This document shows positions 9,676 to 24,600 of a stretch of 64,000 nt of DNA, in pieces (position 1 is the first letter of the stretch; every line of letters starts with the position of its first letter). The stretch comes from Terebella lapidaria. Lineage: Eukaryota > Annelida > Polychaeta > Terebellida > Terebellidae. Location of the stretch: positions 28,496,423 through 28,560,422 of the forward strand of contig OX424566.1 in the NCBI GenBank assembly GCA_949152475.1, given 5' to 3'. The position numbers and the translations under genes are program-made. Below the pieces are notes generated by a model, which saw only the letters and a program-made list of their open reading frames with translations, made no database searches and had not been told where the DNA came from.

Positions 9676-12600
9676 GTACGTTATTATTTAATAATATTTT
9701 GGGTTCATCAACATTTAATCCTTCTGAGGATTTCCTTTAGGTGGCAATATATATATTGAAGATATATCTTTTTAAAATGTTCCTTTATGTCGCTAATTGG
9801 AGAAAATAATCTCCAATTAATTTGGTCAATGTTTAATTAACAGAATCGTGTGCCCCTGGTCTTGACAATGTCTTTACAGACACGGACATGATGGCAGGTA
9901 TAGATCTAGGAATTTATATTTGAGTATCGTGCAATTTAGACCCAAGATTTCGTATGTCATCATTCACTGGTATAATTTACTAGCATTTAACATAGAAACT
10001 TTCGCTTACTAGTATATTTCTTGCTCCAGATGAAGGAGTGACTGTGGCAAATGAGAAAGGTTAGTGCAAAAATGCTTGATATAGGCCTAGACCTGTGTTT
10101 TTTTCTGATCTTTGTTCGATTAATATTGAATGATGTTGAAAGTTGTCATCTATATTCTACACGCGGGTCCAAAACTGACAGGTTTTCTGTGTACCAGGTA
10201 AGTATATGATTTTTACGCGGGAAAACTGACCGCCGATTACCATGGTGATTGTAGGTGGCGCTGTATATTCCATGAGCTATGTACAGCGCTAGCACGCGGG
10301 ATTGTCAGGAACTATTTTCGCCTTAAAAAGTTATCAATTGAAAATTCAATAATGGCAAATGACCAGGCAGGGACAGGAAAACTCACGACAATATTACTTG
10401 ACAAAGTATTGATTGGACAAGGTCAACACAGTTGCATAAAATGAAACGATGTTCTCAGCATATTAAATGCGCGCGAAGCTCTTTTACGGCCGATAATCGG
10501 GAAAATGTCCTCATATTTTTTTTGGCGGGAAATTCACGATTCTGCATGTGTTGAGTGTTCCTACTGCCACTTTCTCGCACATTGGTAATATATCGGATCG
10601 ATCGTCCTTATGTATTGAATGCATTTTGAAGACAATTTCCATATTTGAGTGACCGATAAAAATATATTGTTGATGCATATTATTGAAATGTTTTATGCCT
10701 ATGTTTGATACATATGGTTGCCACTTCATGCTTGTTCCATATAGCGAAACTCAAACACAAGGCCATTTTCACCAGTACCTTAAGATGTACTGATGTATAG
10801 AACGGCCCCTTGAGGCAAAATGCATGGGGACAAAGATTATCTTTGTATTCTAAACATTGAAATCTGAGGTCATACTGTAAACCCCTTTAGTTTCGCGGCC
10901 GTTTAATTTCGCGTTCTCAGGATTTGGACATATTCGCGGCCGTTTAATTTCGCATTTTCTGTAACATGCATATTACTTGTATCGCATTACAGAGGTGTTT
11001 TCCAATAACATACTCACTACGCAACTCAACAATTGACAAAAAACTGACATGAACACAATGGTATCTTCATTATATCTTCATTTTATATCTGTTATATCTT
11101 TATTTTTTTTTACTTTAAAACATGAATTAAATACAAACAGTCCCAGTACAAAATAACTAAGTACATTTAAACTAGGAATTGTCTACTTGCTTCGTTATGT
11201 TAAATATACATAATTTGTTCTTCTGTTTTATACCACGCACATTGCAAAGTCAATTTCCGAATCAATAGCCAATTCCACCATGCTGATTGGGCTATTGACA
11301 TTCCAGGATGCTTAATATTAAATATTCGCGAATTGAAATGTGTGTGGCCAAAAAAATTCGCGTCCAGAAATTTTCGCGTTTTTGGTGAAAACGCGAAAAT
11401 CGCGAATATTAATGGCCGCGAAAAATTTACATTTAAACTAGGAATTGTCTACTTGCTTCGTTATGTTAAATATACATAATTTGTTCTTCTGTTTTATACC
11501 ACGCACATTGCAAAGTCAATTTCCGAATCAATAGCCAATTCCATCATGCTGATTGGGCTATTGACATTCCAGGATGCTTAATATTAAATATTCGCGAATT
11601 GAAATGTGTGTGGCCAAAAAAATTCGCGTCCAGAAATTTTCGCGTTTTTGGTGAAAACGCGAAAATCGCGAATATTAATGGCCGCGAAAAATTAAGGGGT
11701 TTACAGTAGTTCTATGGTGCATCTTCTAGTGACCTTGAACTTGACACTTATTAGATGACCTTTGAACAGTGGTCAGTGACATGTATCCAATGGGGAAAAG
11801 GAGTATTCTATAAGTTTGGTTTTAATGATTTATGAAAATGCATGGTATTCTGTTTGGGATTAATTCATTGATTGCATGTGACCTGACTTAACCTACCTTG
11901 GTCATGGAAGTTAATACAGAGAGTGCATGACACAATTTTCCCCCTAAATAATACATGATTTGTTTCTATTACATTCAGTCTGCCCGTTTTCTGGAATTCA
12001 GGAATACAGCGACTTTGACATTAACAAGGTTTGATGACAAAACTGCCTATGTTGCATCTGTGTCATATCTTAAATTAATATTTATGTACATATACATAAT
12101 AGTTTTCTGTGACTGATATTGCAGTACATGTGAATTTGAATATGATAGCCTAAACGGCTACACTTAACGTGTAATAACTTCAATTACCATCACAACTAAA
12201 TGAACTGGAACAGTACCTACTTAAATCATGAAAATGCTCATGTTAGAAATCCTAGTACTTGCATGTTTCTCCTCAGTTTGTGGGGGATTGGTACGTCTTG
12301 GCCTCCTACCACACAAATGGTACGGCTGTACACTCGGGACATTCAAACTTAGTTAGAGTCGGACCAGATGCAATTGACTCCTACTTCACGGGGGCAAGGT
12401 GTGTGACAAAATTATTGTACAGTGTTGGAAGAAAGATACTGGTGTATAAATGTGAAAGTTCAGAATGTGTATGACTGAAGACTTTAAAAATATTATCGAG
12501 AATCCATAGTTATTGTTATTTTGTGTGAAAAGTACAATATCTGTATCCAAATATTCATAATTTTGGTATCAAACAAAGTATTTGTGTAATATGCTTTTGG

Positions 12601-15600
12601 TCGATGAAGACATATTAATGATTGTTGTCACAGAACCACAGAGAGCTGTTTCCCAACTTTCAAAGGGACCTTTCGGAAATATGCCGATAGACCAGCGACT
12701 TTCTGGTTCAAATATTCACATATCGAAGGTAAAATTGTATGTACATGTAATCACATTATGCATGTAACAGAACTGAACTGTTTTTTAAAAATTGTGCAAA
12801 AATTTCATGAAAAATTGCTGATAGATCTGCGACTATTGAAAAGTGATGATTTTAGTAAAAAAAAAAAAACGTATTGTGTTCATTGTAGGTAGAAATTACT
12901 TGCTACATATTTCCACCTTTGGCAGGACAATTACGAATCGTACACATGACGAAGGACCGGCAGTTTATCCTGGTCACACACTGTGAGAACTTGGAGGATG
13001 ATGTTTGTGGGAAGATGATTGTAAATTTGAGTGGACGAGGGGTCGATCTCCCGGCGGATGTCATGGACGAGATAGCAGAACACCTCGATCAACTCTGTAT
13101 CACACCCGATCAGCTCGTCAGAGTGCCGCACGATGGTGTGTGTTGTTTGCCGCCGAAAAAAATGGTATCACTCAGTATCTTCATGGAATAGATTGCAGCA
13201 TATTGCTGTGCTTCTTGCAGAAATTTATATGGTACCGGTAGTCAAAACTACCATCCTGAATACTTTATCCATGTATGTGTATGTCATTGAATGAAACTAC
13301 TTCAGTTATCGACCTATTGTACATATTCAGGCCTATTTCAGCTCACATTTTTGTACTACTCTAGTGCAAGATCTATAAATTCGTTATTATTCCTAATTTG
13401 CTTGCAGTGTATTGTAAAGTGGAGTTGACTGAGACCGTTGACTGTAAGTTTGAAAACCTTCCTGCTCAAGCAGTTGTGGACTGGGATAAGGTAAGAAGTT
13501 TATGTTTTTTCATATGGGCTATGTATGGAAGGCGCGAAGCGACATTATGAGTTACGCTTTGCGAATTACAGTTTACAAGTTGCATTTTACGACTTATGAA
13601 TTTGAAAGCTACCTTACAAGTTACATTTCACGACTTACAACCTACGTTTTACGACTTACGTCTTATGAGTTATGTTTACTAATAGTTGTATCCCCGAACA
13701 AAATTTGGCAGATACTATGGAATTGCATCTGTCGTGCCGCCCCCGCACATATTTTCTTGTGAACTGGTTGCAAATCTGACCTGATTCTGATCAAATTTGA
13801 TAAGAACAGTGTGTCTTATGATGAGAGCACGACACCTATCTATGGCAACCAAATTCACCCATTGGTGAGACATGGCTACTTATCTCGAAGCTAATGATCT
13901 ACGTATGAAAGTATAGTCAATAAGTATATTCGTATAAATCATAACACGCTTGTTAATTTTCTTCTCGTGTGGCACCAAGATGTGCATTCTGGTTGCATTC
14001 GGTGCAACCACTGCCCAGAACTCTAAATTGTGTCACCAACAGCGAAACTAGTATTTCATTCTGTGATACAATAGTACGGCCGCAGGCTACACAATGAATC
14101 GTAAGTCGTAAAATACATGTCGTGTATTACATCATGCCGTACAATGAATAAAACTCGTAAGCGTAAAGCGTAACTCGTAACACGTAACTCATAAAACATA
14201 ACTCGTAAGACGTAATGTCGCTTCGCGCGTTCCATAGGCTATACAATGACTTTCAAATAGTGTGACCTAAACTCCTTGGTTGTTTCATGTTTTAAAATAT
14301 GTGTAATTATGCACTCAGTGGTCAGGAACCTGGTATGGTGCTGCCCGATCTCATCATGTTGAAAGCTGGACTCTCCAAGTTGAAAAATTGTCTGACAGTT
14401 TGCTAAACATAGACGGACTTCAAACTGTGTAAGTGTAAATATTTTCATCAAAAAATTCTCCCTGAGTTTGCATTTTTGGTAAATTTATGTGAACGTCATT
14501 TTGCTAGTTGGTTGGTTCACATTGGTTACTAGTAGTTTATGCCTTGTGGCGTATGATATTTGCAAAACTGCAATATTCTGAATATTTTAGGGACGGAGAA
14601 TGCAGAGAAGATTTCCTCGTCACTTTGCAAACTGATGGAACCAGTGGGAATGTACAAGTGTATCACGGAAAAACCACCGGTCTTTATTGAAATTCTTTTT
14701 GTGGTGATATGACTGACAAATATGTGGTTTCAGTTCCAGTAATATGAGCCAATATATGTTAATACAAAATCATTTCTGTATGGAATATCATGCCTATGAT
14801 GAATATTTATTTTAATGCAACATCCTCATGCGAAGCTAAATCTATGTGCTTCCAAATGTCGAAAATCATTGAATCACACTGAAATTTATGAATAAATAGA
14901 ATTACAATAAAAGTTCTAATTTATATTTTACATACAGCGCTAGGGAAGATTGTATACACGGACTATGACGTGACGGTTTACTACGAGTGTCAGAGACTGA
15001 GGGAGGATGGGGTCTGCAATGAGGGAAGTGGGTCCGTATCGATACTCAGTCGAACCCCAGGACACAAAGTCAACCGCTTCATGTACAACACCATGTTGGA
15101 GAGTTTGTGTGTGGATCCTGTGGAATTGCAGCCCACTTCGTCAGAGGGTTTGTGGGCAGTCCGATTTAAAAAATCTGGTCAATTGAGACAAAAAAAAATG
15201 ATTTGTAGGGGGTGGGGGGGGGGGATGGGGGGAGGAGGGGGAGGGTGGAATTAAATTATTCTGTACATATATTCACATAGGGCTCAATTTTATTGTTGTA
15301 AGTATATTTTAGGGTGGCTTGCCTGCACATTTTTCAATTAAATTTTACATTTAATATTTTTTTTCAGTTGTGTGTGAGATAAAACGGAAATGTAAAGTTG
15401 ACGACATTGATGTCGAAACACGACTGGACATGAACTCGGTACTCTTTAACATTTATTAGTCATTCAATATCACTCGTGGACAATGAAGATCATTTCTTGA
15501 ATAAGTTCTGCTGTGTTATGTAAATGTTATGAATTTTGGGATATTAATTATCATATAAATGTATATATATTTTGTAGTTTTTGGGCGAATGGCACACGAT

Positions 15601-18600
15601 AATAATTGAGAAACGGAATGAAGAGAGGGGACACAGTCACTACATGATCCAGACGACTGAGGGTGACGGCTATGCTGTCTACAGCGCATTCATGGTGTAC
15701 GAAATAATACAAACCTTCCAAGCTTGTATCTTGCTGACCTAAATTTCTGAAATATGTTAAGATTGCAAGTTGTTGAGTAAATGAACCTATACTGTGAGTT
15801 TTCAAGTACTGTTTTTATTCTTCAGGAATGGTGTTTGTAGTGAAACTAAGCGGAGGGCTGTTATTTATCCCATTCCTGGCAAACCCGGGGAATTCACTGT
15901 CGACAATGGTCGATTCACTGGTATGTCATTGGCAGAGCTATTTTATACAGTAATAGAGTGAAATAACAACCTTTCTTTGGTAATGTATGTTTGCTAGTGG
16001 GGATGAACTGATTGAATTAGATTTTGCTAATAATCATGTGTGAAGACAGATGATAGAAAAATACAGGAAGAGCTTTTTTTAAAAAAAAAAAAACATTTCC
16101 CTACATGTTCAAGGTCACATGAAGGTTGTGTACCAAGTAGCGGCCTATGCTTTGATTTACTTCTGCAACCACAAGCTATCAGACGGCATGTGTGATCCGC
16201 AACAGGAGTTCACAGAAATGTGGGCTCGGGAGCGCATATCCCAAGTGTCCCCAACGTTCATCACAGGTGCAAAACAGATACTGAACTTGGCGTGTTTACG
16301 GGAGCAGGACGTGACCGTCTCAAAACACGGTTTGTGTTTTCACATGTAAATGGGATTTTTTTTGGTATTTGAATCTAAATTGAAAGACCAGGTTGAACTA
16401 CAGTAGATCCTGTGTTTTAAGACCACTCAAGGGCCAGAGAAAAGTGGTCTTAAATGACAGGTGGTCTCTCATGTCAGGTTTGTATCTTGAACATGACAGG
16501 CAAGTTTTTGCTCCAGGCAACACAAAACCATTCCCACACACGGGAATTGACCTCACTGTAAGTGGTCTTACGAGCTTTAACATATTTTTGGTCACTGTCA
16601 CATCCGGATTGCCACGATTGCATGATACGTTCCCGGTCAGCGATTATGTTCTGAATTTGGGTTTTACCAACGTTCATGGCTTCAGCAATTTTACGACCAC
16701 TTTTGCCACTGTCGGACATTTGGATAACTTTGACACGATCCTGCAGGGTTAGACATTTTCGTTTACGTGAATCTGCCATTGTTGCTGTGTATCAGGTATT
16801 TGATAAATTGTAGATAAAACCATCGTTATTTATAGTGAATGCGTGGTGATAAACTGTGAACGTGTCACATTAATTGATCTGCTCAACCTTTCAAGGCAAG
16901 TGAACTGCTATGAACTGTGCGTGTAGATCTAACGATCTGTGACCAGCCGTGTCATGCCGTGATTAACTCGTGAATCCGCTAGGCTGTGAAAACAAGCTTT
17001 GATTTCCGAGCGTGGAATGCTGTGTGTATTCATGCGCGCAGTGAGAAGTGCTTTTGGCAGACTTATGGACTCGATGTAGTTTCTCACAACTTGTTGCTGT
17101 CAGCGTGGAATAAATGACACTTTGAACTTTCTGTATTGAAATTTCACAATTCATTACTTTATTTCTTATAAACTACTAACATATATCTGCAAAAACACCA
17201 ATCTCAATCGGCCTACTTTATTTTTACATTAATGTGCCCAGCGCTTGTGCTGTGTGATTCGGCTGGCTGCCGTGCCAAAAACGATAACTAGAGTCTATAT
17301 TTTCTTGCCCGTGTCTATTTATTTATTCATTCTGATCTTCATTAAAACGATGACTGTTTGGCTACGTGTATCTAATGATCCATGAGGGTTCTATGTACAC
17401 AGATCCAATCAAGTGTGAGGCAGATTGTTATCATAAGCATGAAGGCTGAGTGGAGGGGGGGGGGCGGTGTTTTGACAGCTGTTTGACAATGCCAGGGATT
17501 TTGTTTGGGCGAGAGAATTCACATCTCCCTCTGTTTTCGATCATGCGATGATGCGGTCTGGTGATCACCGGCCCAGCTTACCGGCCGGCCAGTGGTCGTA
17601 AAAAAACAACGACCGGCCAACTTTTGACCGTTATGTTGTGGCCGCTGGTCGCGTTCGTCAGGTGGTCGCTCACACCAGGGAATTTAACATTGAAATCAAT
17701 CCGTCCTTGCAAAAATGGTCTTAAATGCCAGGTGGTCTCCCAAAACAGGTGGTCTTTAACACAGGATCTACTGTACATGTATTAAGATTTTCATTTATTT
17801 TGGAAAAAGGCACATGTGATCTTGAGATGACCCCTTATCTTCTGAAAATGAGTGACTTGTCCATAAAAGAAGGTCTAAAAGAATCCCAGGTGAGGATATT
17901 TGGTCAAGGATCACTTCAAAAGCAAATTTGACTGAATGTATCATTTACACAATATATGTTTTTTGTAAAAATTTGAATCCATGAACAAGATATGCTGTAT
18001 AACCCTGATGGCGGGTTACTTTATGTACTGTTCAGATGCTTGGTCAGTGGTATGAGCATGCTTCATCTCGTCCTGACGATACTTACTCCTCATTCAGACT
18101 GAACATCGAGGAGGGAGAGACTGGACAGATAATTGTCACAGTGGGCGGAGCTAAGTAAGCATTGATTGTCATAGTGGGCGGAGCTAAGTAAGCTCTGATT
18201 GTCGTAGTGGCCGTAGCTAAGTAAGCCTCGATTGTCATAGTGGGCGGAGCTAAGTAAGCCTTGATTGTCACAGGGGCGAAGCTAAGTAAGCCTGGATTGT
18301 CACAGGGGCAGAGCTAAGTAAGCCTTGTTTGTCACAGGGGCGAAGCTAAGTAAGCCTTGATTGTCACAGGGGCAGAGCTAAGTAAGCCTTGATTGTCACA
18401 GGGGCGAAGCTAAGTAAGAATTGATTGTGAAAGTGGGCATACGAAGTAAGACTGATTGTCACAGGGAAGGAGTTAGGTAAATATTTATTGTCATAGTGGG
18501 CGGAGCTAAGTGAGCATTGATTGTCACAGGGGTGGAGCTAAGTGAGCCTGGATTGTCATAGTGGGTGGAGCTAAGTAAGTATTGATTGTCATAGTGGGCA

Positions 18601-21600
18601 GAGCTAAGTAAGCCTTGATTGTCACAGGGGCGGAGCTAAGTGAGCCTTGATTGTCATAGTGGGTGGAGCTAAGTAACATTGATTGTCGTAGTGGACGGAG
18701 CTAAGTAAGCATTGATTTTCATAGTGGGTGGAGCTAAGTAAACATTGATTGTCATAGTGGGCGGAGCTAAGTAAGCCTTGATTGTCACAGGGGTGGAGCT
18801 AAGTAAGCATTGATTGTCATAGTGGGTGGAGCTAAGTAAGTATTGATTGTCATAGTGGGCGGAGCTAAGTAAGTCTTGATTGTCACAGGGGCAGAGCTAA
18901 GTAAGCATTGATTGTCATAGTGGGCGGAGCTAAGTAAGTATTGATTGTCAAAGTGGGTGGAGCTAAGTAAGCTTTGCTTGTCATAATGGGTCAAGCTAAG
19001 TAGACTGATTGTCACAGGGGCGGAGCTAAGTAAGCATTGATTGTCATAGGGGCAGAGCTCCATATATAAGCAGTGTGTTATTTCGGAGGTGGAACTGGTA
19101 AATGCAATTTACTAATATTTCAGTGGAGAATCAAGAAGTCATTGAACATGTTGAATTCACTTGAAAGAATGTCATCTGATAAGATGAATTCCTGCTGGAC
19201 ATGAAATATGTACCACAAATATTTTTATCAAGGAATGGGGTATGTTTCACGCCCGTTCGCATGCACTCAACCTCTCAGCTTGGAGCGGGGGATTATGATC
19301 TTCAGTTTGGGAAACATCAGAGTAAGTGAAATAAAAAATTGCTCTCAAATATTTAGTGTTCAATATTGAAAAAGAATATAAACTGGTGTTCTTCATATTT
19401 TCCTGCTGCAAAGAACGTCTGGGAGAATGTATCTTCATATTCTCTGTCTTGTAGGACATTTCCATGTTCTGTACAACAATGATGACGCGATGGTGTCATT
19501 CCTGTGTTCTGACATGGAGGAGGATGGAACCTGTAGGGAAGGCCAAGGATTCTTGTCAGTTTTCGGCAGAAGTGAAAAAGTCAAGACCTTCAACCGGGAA
19601 CTCCTTATTTACATAGTGGAGAAAGTTGGCATCAACCCGAATAATATGCTTCCAGATAGACAGGATGGTGTGTATGATGCAAAAAATGGTGCAAAATTTT
19701 TGCAATGTCATATATCAGCCATGGTACTAAAACTTGGAATTTAAATAATTCTGTATAGGTCCAATTTACATGTGTGTAAATTGAACTTAATTTTAAAATA
19801 AAAAAATGGATCTAAATAACTCAGCAATGGAGAAGTTAAACACTTTGTATCAAATGTGTCTTTGTAGTTTCCTGTGACTTGGACATTACATACTCAGAAT
19901 GTCAAATGGATAGCATGCCAGTCCTTGGGAACATAGATATGGATAAGGTATTTGAAAAAAAATGAGGTTGAAAATAATCAACTGCATGATTTCTGCCAAT
20001 TGAATCAATCAATACTCATGAAATATCGATCATTTAGATTTCTAGATAAACCTTGAATTTTTCCTACATTTTGTTGAAAATTTCAACAGTTTACAGGTGT
20101 ATGGTATCCGACACACACGACAAACAATCCGTGGAGCTTTGAGTCTTCGATCGTGGAACTCCACGTAGACGAGAATCAGGTCCTTCATGCTGACTTCCGT
20201 GGCGCAATGTAAGTTTCTCCGTCCAGGTTTAATTAATATCTTAAAACGATAGAAATCAATGAAAAAATGTTTGCTTGGAGATAGAGATCATTCTCAGCCC
20301 AACTCAGTACAACTGACAAATTATCTCTCAAAACTGCAGTTTCAGGCAGTGTTGAAAATGTGTTGGAAAATGCTTACTGATACTGAATTTCACCTGATTT
20401 AAACTTGTCTTTCATACCCTCATTAACAAAAACAATTTGTTCCTGCTGAGAGAGATTATACCAGTATTCTATTTACCAGACTGGGACATTGTTTACCGAC
20501 ATCTCGAGTTGTGCTCGCTAGCCGTGGCACTTATGATGGTGACATGGAGATCAACTATAGGACCGGCAGTGGTATGAGTGGGGAGACTTAGTTGTTTGAT
20601 ATTTTCTTGTACGCTTATCAAATTTTTCTGGTTATGGAATGAGAATTATATTATGGCATGCCATTAATATTAACCACATTTGAAAGTATGCGTAACCAAA
20701 CATAAATATAGTGATAACATTTTTGTCAATGTAATAAATATTGTTGCATCAACATAGTGTCAAGATTTGATAATAATGATAGTGTAAGTTGAATGCAGAG
20801 TAATAAATTTTAACCTGTGTAGCATAGAAACTCTTTTTTTCATGTGGAAATACAAAATTGTGAAGCTTTATTTTCCAACTTTGTCGCCCTAGCAGGATAC
20901 CTGCGGATTGCGTACACAGACCATGAACATGCACTAGTGTATGAGTGTCACAGTCAGCCCAAGGACGGGCGATGTCCAGTGGGTGATATTTCCGCGGAGA
21001 TTTGGTCCAAAGATGGAACGATCGCTGAACGGCTGAAGTTTTCACTGCTCAGACAGCTCAAGGACATGTGCATTGATGAGGATGTCATTGTAGAAGTTGA
21101 CAGAACAGGCGGGATAACAACTTCATTAGGTGGATAACGTGGAATACTTTTTTCATGAGCTTTTGGTCAGGATGATGGACTATGCATGACTTTTGTGAGG
21201 TGTTAAAATTAAAGGACATCTACAAATATGACTCTCTAGATGTTTTAGTCTAGAATATTGAACGTTCAATCTTATTATTCTGTGCGTTGTAGTGTTGCGT
21301 TTTCTATTTTTGTTTATAAATCACTGTTCGATGTTTGAAAATCTACGTTATATTTTCACATTGTGCAGGTGAATGTGGCGTGGATCCAGTGAGGAATTGT
21401 GGGATACGATATGTGCCACTACAAATTGATTTGGATCTGGAAAAGGTTAGATATCTATATGTATGGATGCAAATATATAATATGGATATTAGATTTATCC
21501 CTAATCACATGAATGGAAAGAAATGATGAATTGCCACATTACAAAATACACCACAAATTAATAGCTGAAAAAGACCAGATAATAATAATGTTAATACTTG

Positions 21601-24600
21601 CTTTATCCAAATGATTTCCACTCCTCAGCTGACTGGTACGTGGTACGCACTCAGTACGCTGGAGTACAATGAACAAGAACAACAATCCCTGACCATACAT
21701 CTCACTATGGACATGGATAAAAATCTACTCGTTAGTGCAACAAGTTCCAGGTCAGATCCTAATGTGTAGAAAATTAATATTGGCGTGTCAATGAATGAAA
21801 TTATCCAAATTGTAAACATAATTTATCTCTTGGTTGGTTGTCTTGACATTTTAATGTACTCTGTGCATGTGTATTCTGTACATATACATGCAAAATATGC
21901 TATCCTAATATAGGCAGAGATCTTCATCACAAAACCTAGATTTGTTATGCTAAGCGAGACTTGGCTCTGATTGATTTTATACTCATAAACAGTTAAAGTC
22001 AAGTTTTATCTCAAGATTAAATGTAACTTTTAGTCTTTTCACATTTCAAACCATATTATATTGTTTTGGAAATTTAGGGGGAGTAACTGTTTGGCCCCCA
22101 GAGAAGCCGTCTGGTCGCCCTCGCCCTCTAACAATGCCATGCTTACATGGGAGCTGGAAAGTCACATTGGTAGGTAATATCAGCAAGATATGTAGGCTGT
22201 AATAATGATAATAATTATATGAAGAATTTCTAAATTAAAACAAATTAAAACTTGCATGTATATAGTTATGTTGTACACTGCTATTCCACAAGTAAAGGAC
22301 AAACATTCAAGATGTGTATGTAATATTATCAGTTTAATACTCTCTTTAATACTCTCTGTACTTTATAAGGTGTTGCAAATGATTTTTCCTTTGAAATGGG
22401 AAGCCACTTTTGCTTCTTCTTTCCCAGCCATGGTTCGAGCTGTGCACACAGACTACGAACATTTGCTGCTTTACGAGTGTCACGATATCAAAGACGGAAT
22501 TTGTCGTCATGGCAAGACGTTTGTGACGATTTTTGGCCGGTCTCCTGGGGAAATTCCTGTCGCAATCACAGAATTGTATAAGTCTATTGTTACGGAGATA
22601 TGTGTGAAGGATCGCGAGTTTGAAAAGATCGAACACACTGGTAATGAAAAAATGCCATAAATTAATGCAAATTTGAAAAAAAAACTATGCAAAATTCATA
22701 GAATCTAGAATGAATGTAAACGCCATATTTTTTTCCGAAAATATTCAAGAGGAACAAAAAATATGCATTTGATGAAGTTGCAATAATACCAATTATTACA
22801 AATTTAAATTTGATAATTAAGTATTTTCATAAAAATAATAAATACATGTATTGGTATTTTTGATGACAGCTGTTTGTGATGCCTCACAAGCTGAGACTTG
22901 TCGTGTCGACAACATTCCAACACCGGAGGACTTCGACCAACAAATGGTGAGCCTTTCTCATGTGAGCATACTACTTGCAGTTATTCTGAGAATTGACCAA
23001 GTTATGGGAATTCAGACATTTTCAACCACTCTATCTCAAAGATGAACTTTGTTCAAACTTATCATAATATTGAACCATCACTTCAGAATCCCAAATAACC
23101 AACTGTAATCCAATGTGTGAAGCTGTAACTTACAAGTCCATTCCATTCCATGCAACATGCGAGATGTTACTGCAAACGTTTTAAACATAAATTCAAATGA
23201 CTATTATAATATTGCCCAGCTGACTGGGTACTGGACAGGGGTGTCCTATCTAAAACGTGGCATGGGCCTGGACTCCACACACTACGCTGTCCAACCACAA
23301 GAAGATGGCAACTTCACAATAGTCATGAGGGCAGCAAGGTAAATACATGAATTAATTCTACCGTAATTAAAACCCTATGCTAGCTGAGTTAATTCCAGAG
23401 TCACCCGTGAGAATCTGAATTAATTTGAGAATTCTTGGGTATCAGTGGGTTTGGCATTTTATACAAAACTAATTATTTAATGTTAAATGCAGACGATTGT
23501 TGTATGGGAAAAACAGAATGTCCTCCTCTTTCTGGTGATATATCACAATTGGAAGTGTAACAAATATTGATGAAAATATGAACATTTCAATGACTTATAT
23601 ATAGGCCTTAAAAACGCAAAGAAAATGCAACTCCAGCTAGCCAGAGGTCAAAAGATAATGCAACTCCAGCCGGCAAAGTGTTAATTAAGAAATGTCACTT
23701 TCTTACAGGTCGTATATTAGGAATTCAAAGTCTTTGATTGTAGGTCATAATTTATATGATAGAATTGAAAAATATTGAAATGTATGTTTTTCCTCTTGTT
23801 CAGACATGGTGAATGTCTAGCCGAGAGCACTGGAAAACTCACACCAGACCCTGATAGTCCTGGGACGTTCCACATAGAGTATGGGGACCTTGAAGGTAGT
23901 CTACTAACACACCAGTCTAATTAGGGCATTTCGGCACGAAATGCCCTTATGGTTTTGTCTGAGTTTTTTTTTTAGGTTACCGGACCTATGGTCTGATAAC
24001 CTATTGGCATGGCGTTGCGTCCGTCGTCTGTCGTCCGTCGTCGTCGTCGTCCACATTTTTATCTTTTTTGTTTACGGGCGAATTCTTCTGAAATTTTGCA
24101 CAAAAATACTTAAAAATAATTCAGGAAGGAGGTATTTTTTAGTTTTTTGATTTTCGCATTTTTGTCAAAATGGCGGCCGTTTTCGACGAAAAATGCCTGA
24201 TTTTGGACTTTGGTGGCCATTTTCTCAAAATCTGTTCAGTAACTTTTTTTCTTTTTGATACATAACACTCCTCATATGTACCCCTATGATGTCTGTAAAT
24301 TTCGTTGCGCTTGAATCGTTCGAAGTGGGCCATTTTGGCCCAAACTTGGCCCAAATGGGACTTTCCCATGTTAAATTCTCCTATGCTTTATAATGGGACA
24401 CATTATGCCTAATATCTCACCTAATATTGAGATTAGAGACTAGGAATCAATTGTGGACATATAGGAAATGATATATGCTGAATATCCTCGTGACCTTGAA
24501 TTTGACCTCTGACCTCAATTCAAGGTCAGAGCTTAAAATGGCTCATAGCTCGCTTATTATGGACTCTACAGCTTAGGAATCAATTGTGGACATATAGGAA

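Noticed and set aside
17561..17785. Overlapping frames on both strands at the right end of the Tigger element
   Set aside because: They are readings of the repeated GTGGTCTTAAATG terminal sequence and share no similarity with transposase.
18083..19063. Reverse-strand repetitive peptides (TIKAYLAPPTM units)
   Set aside because: They are the antisense reading of the splice-site minisatellite. The plus-strand origin from exon B is clear.
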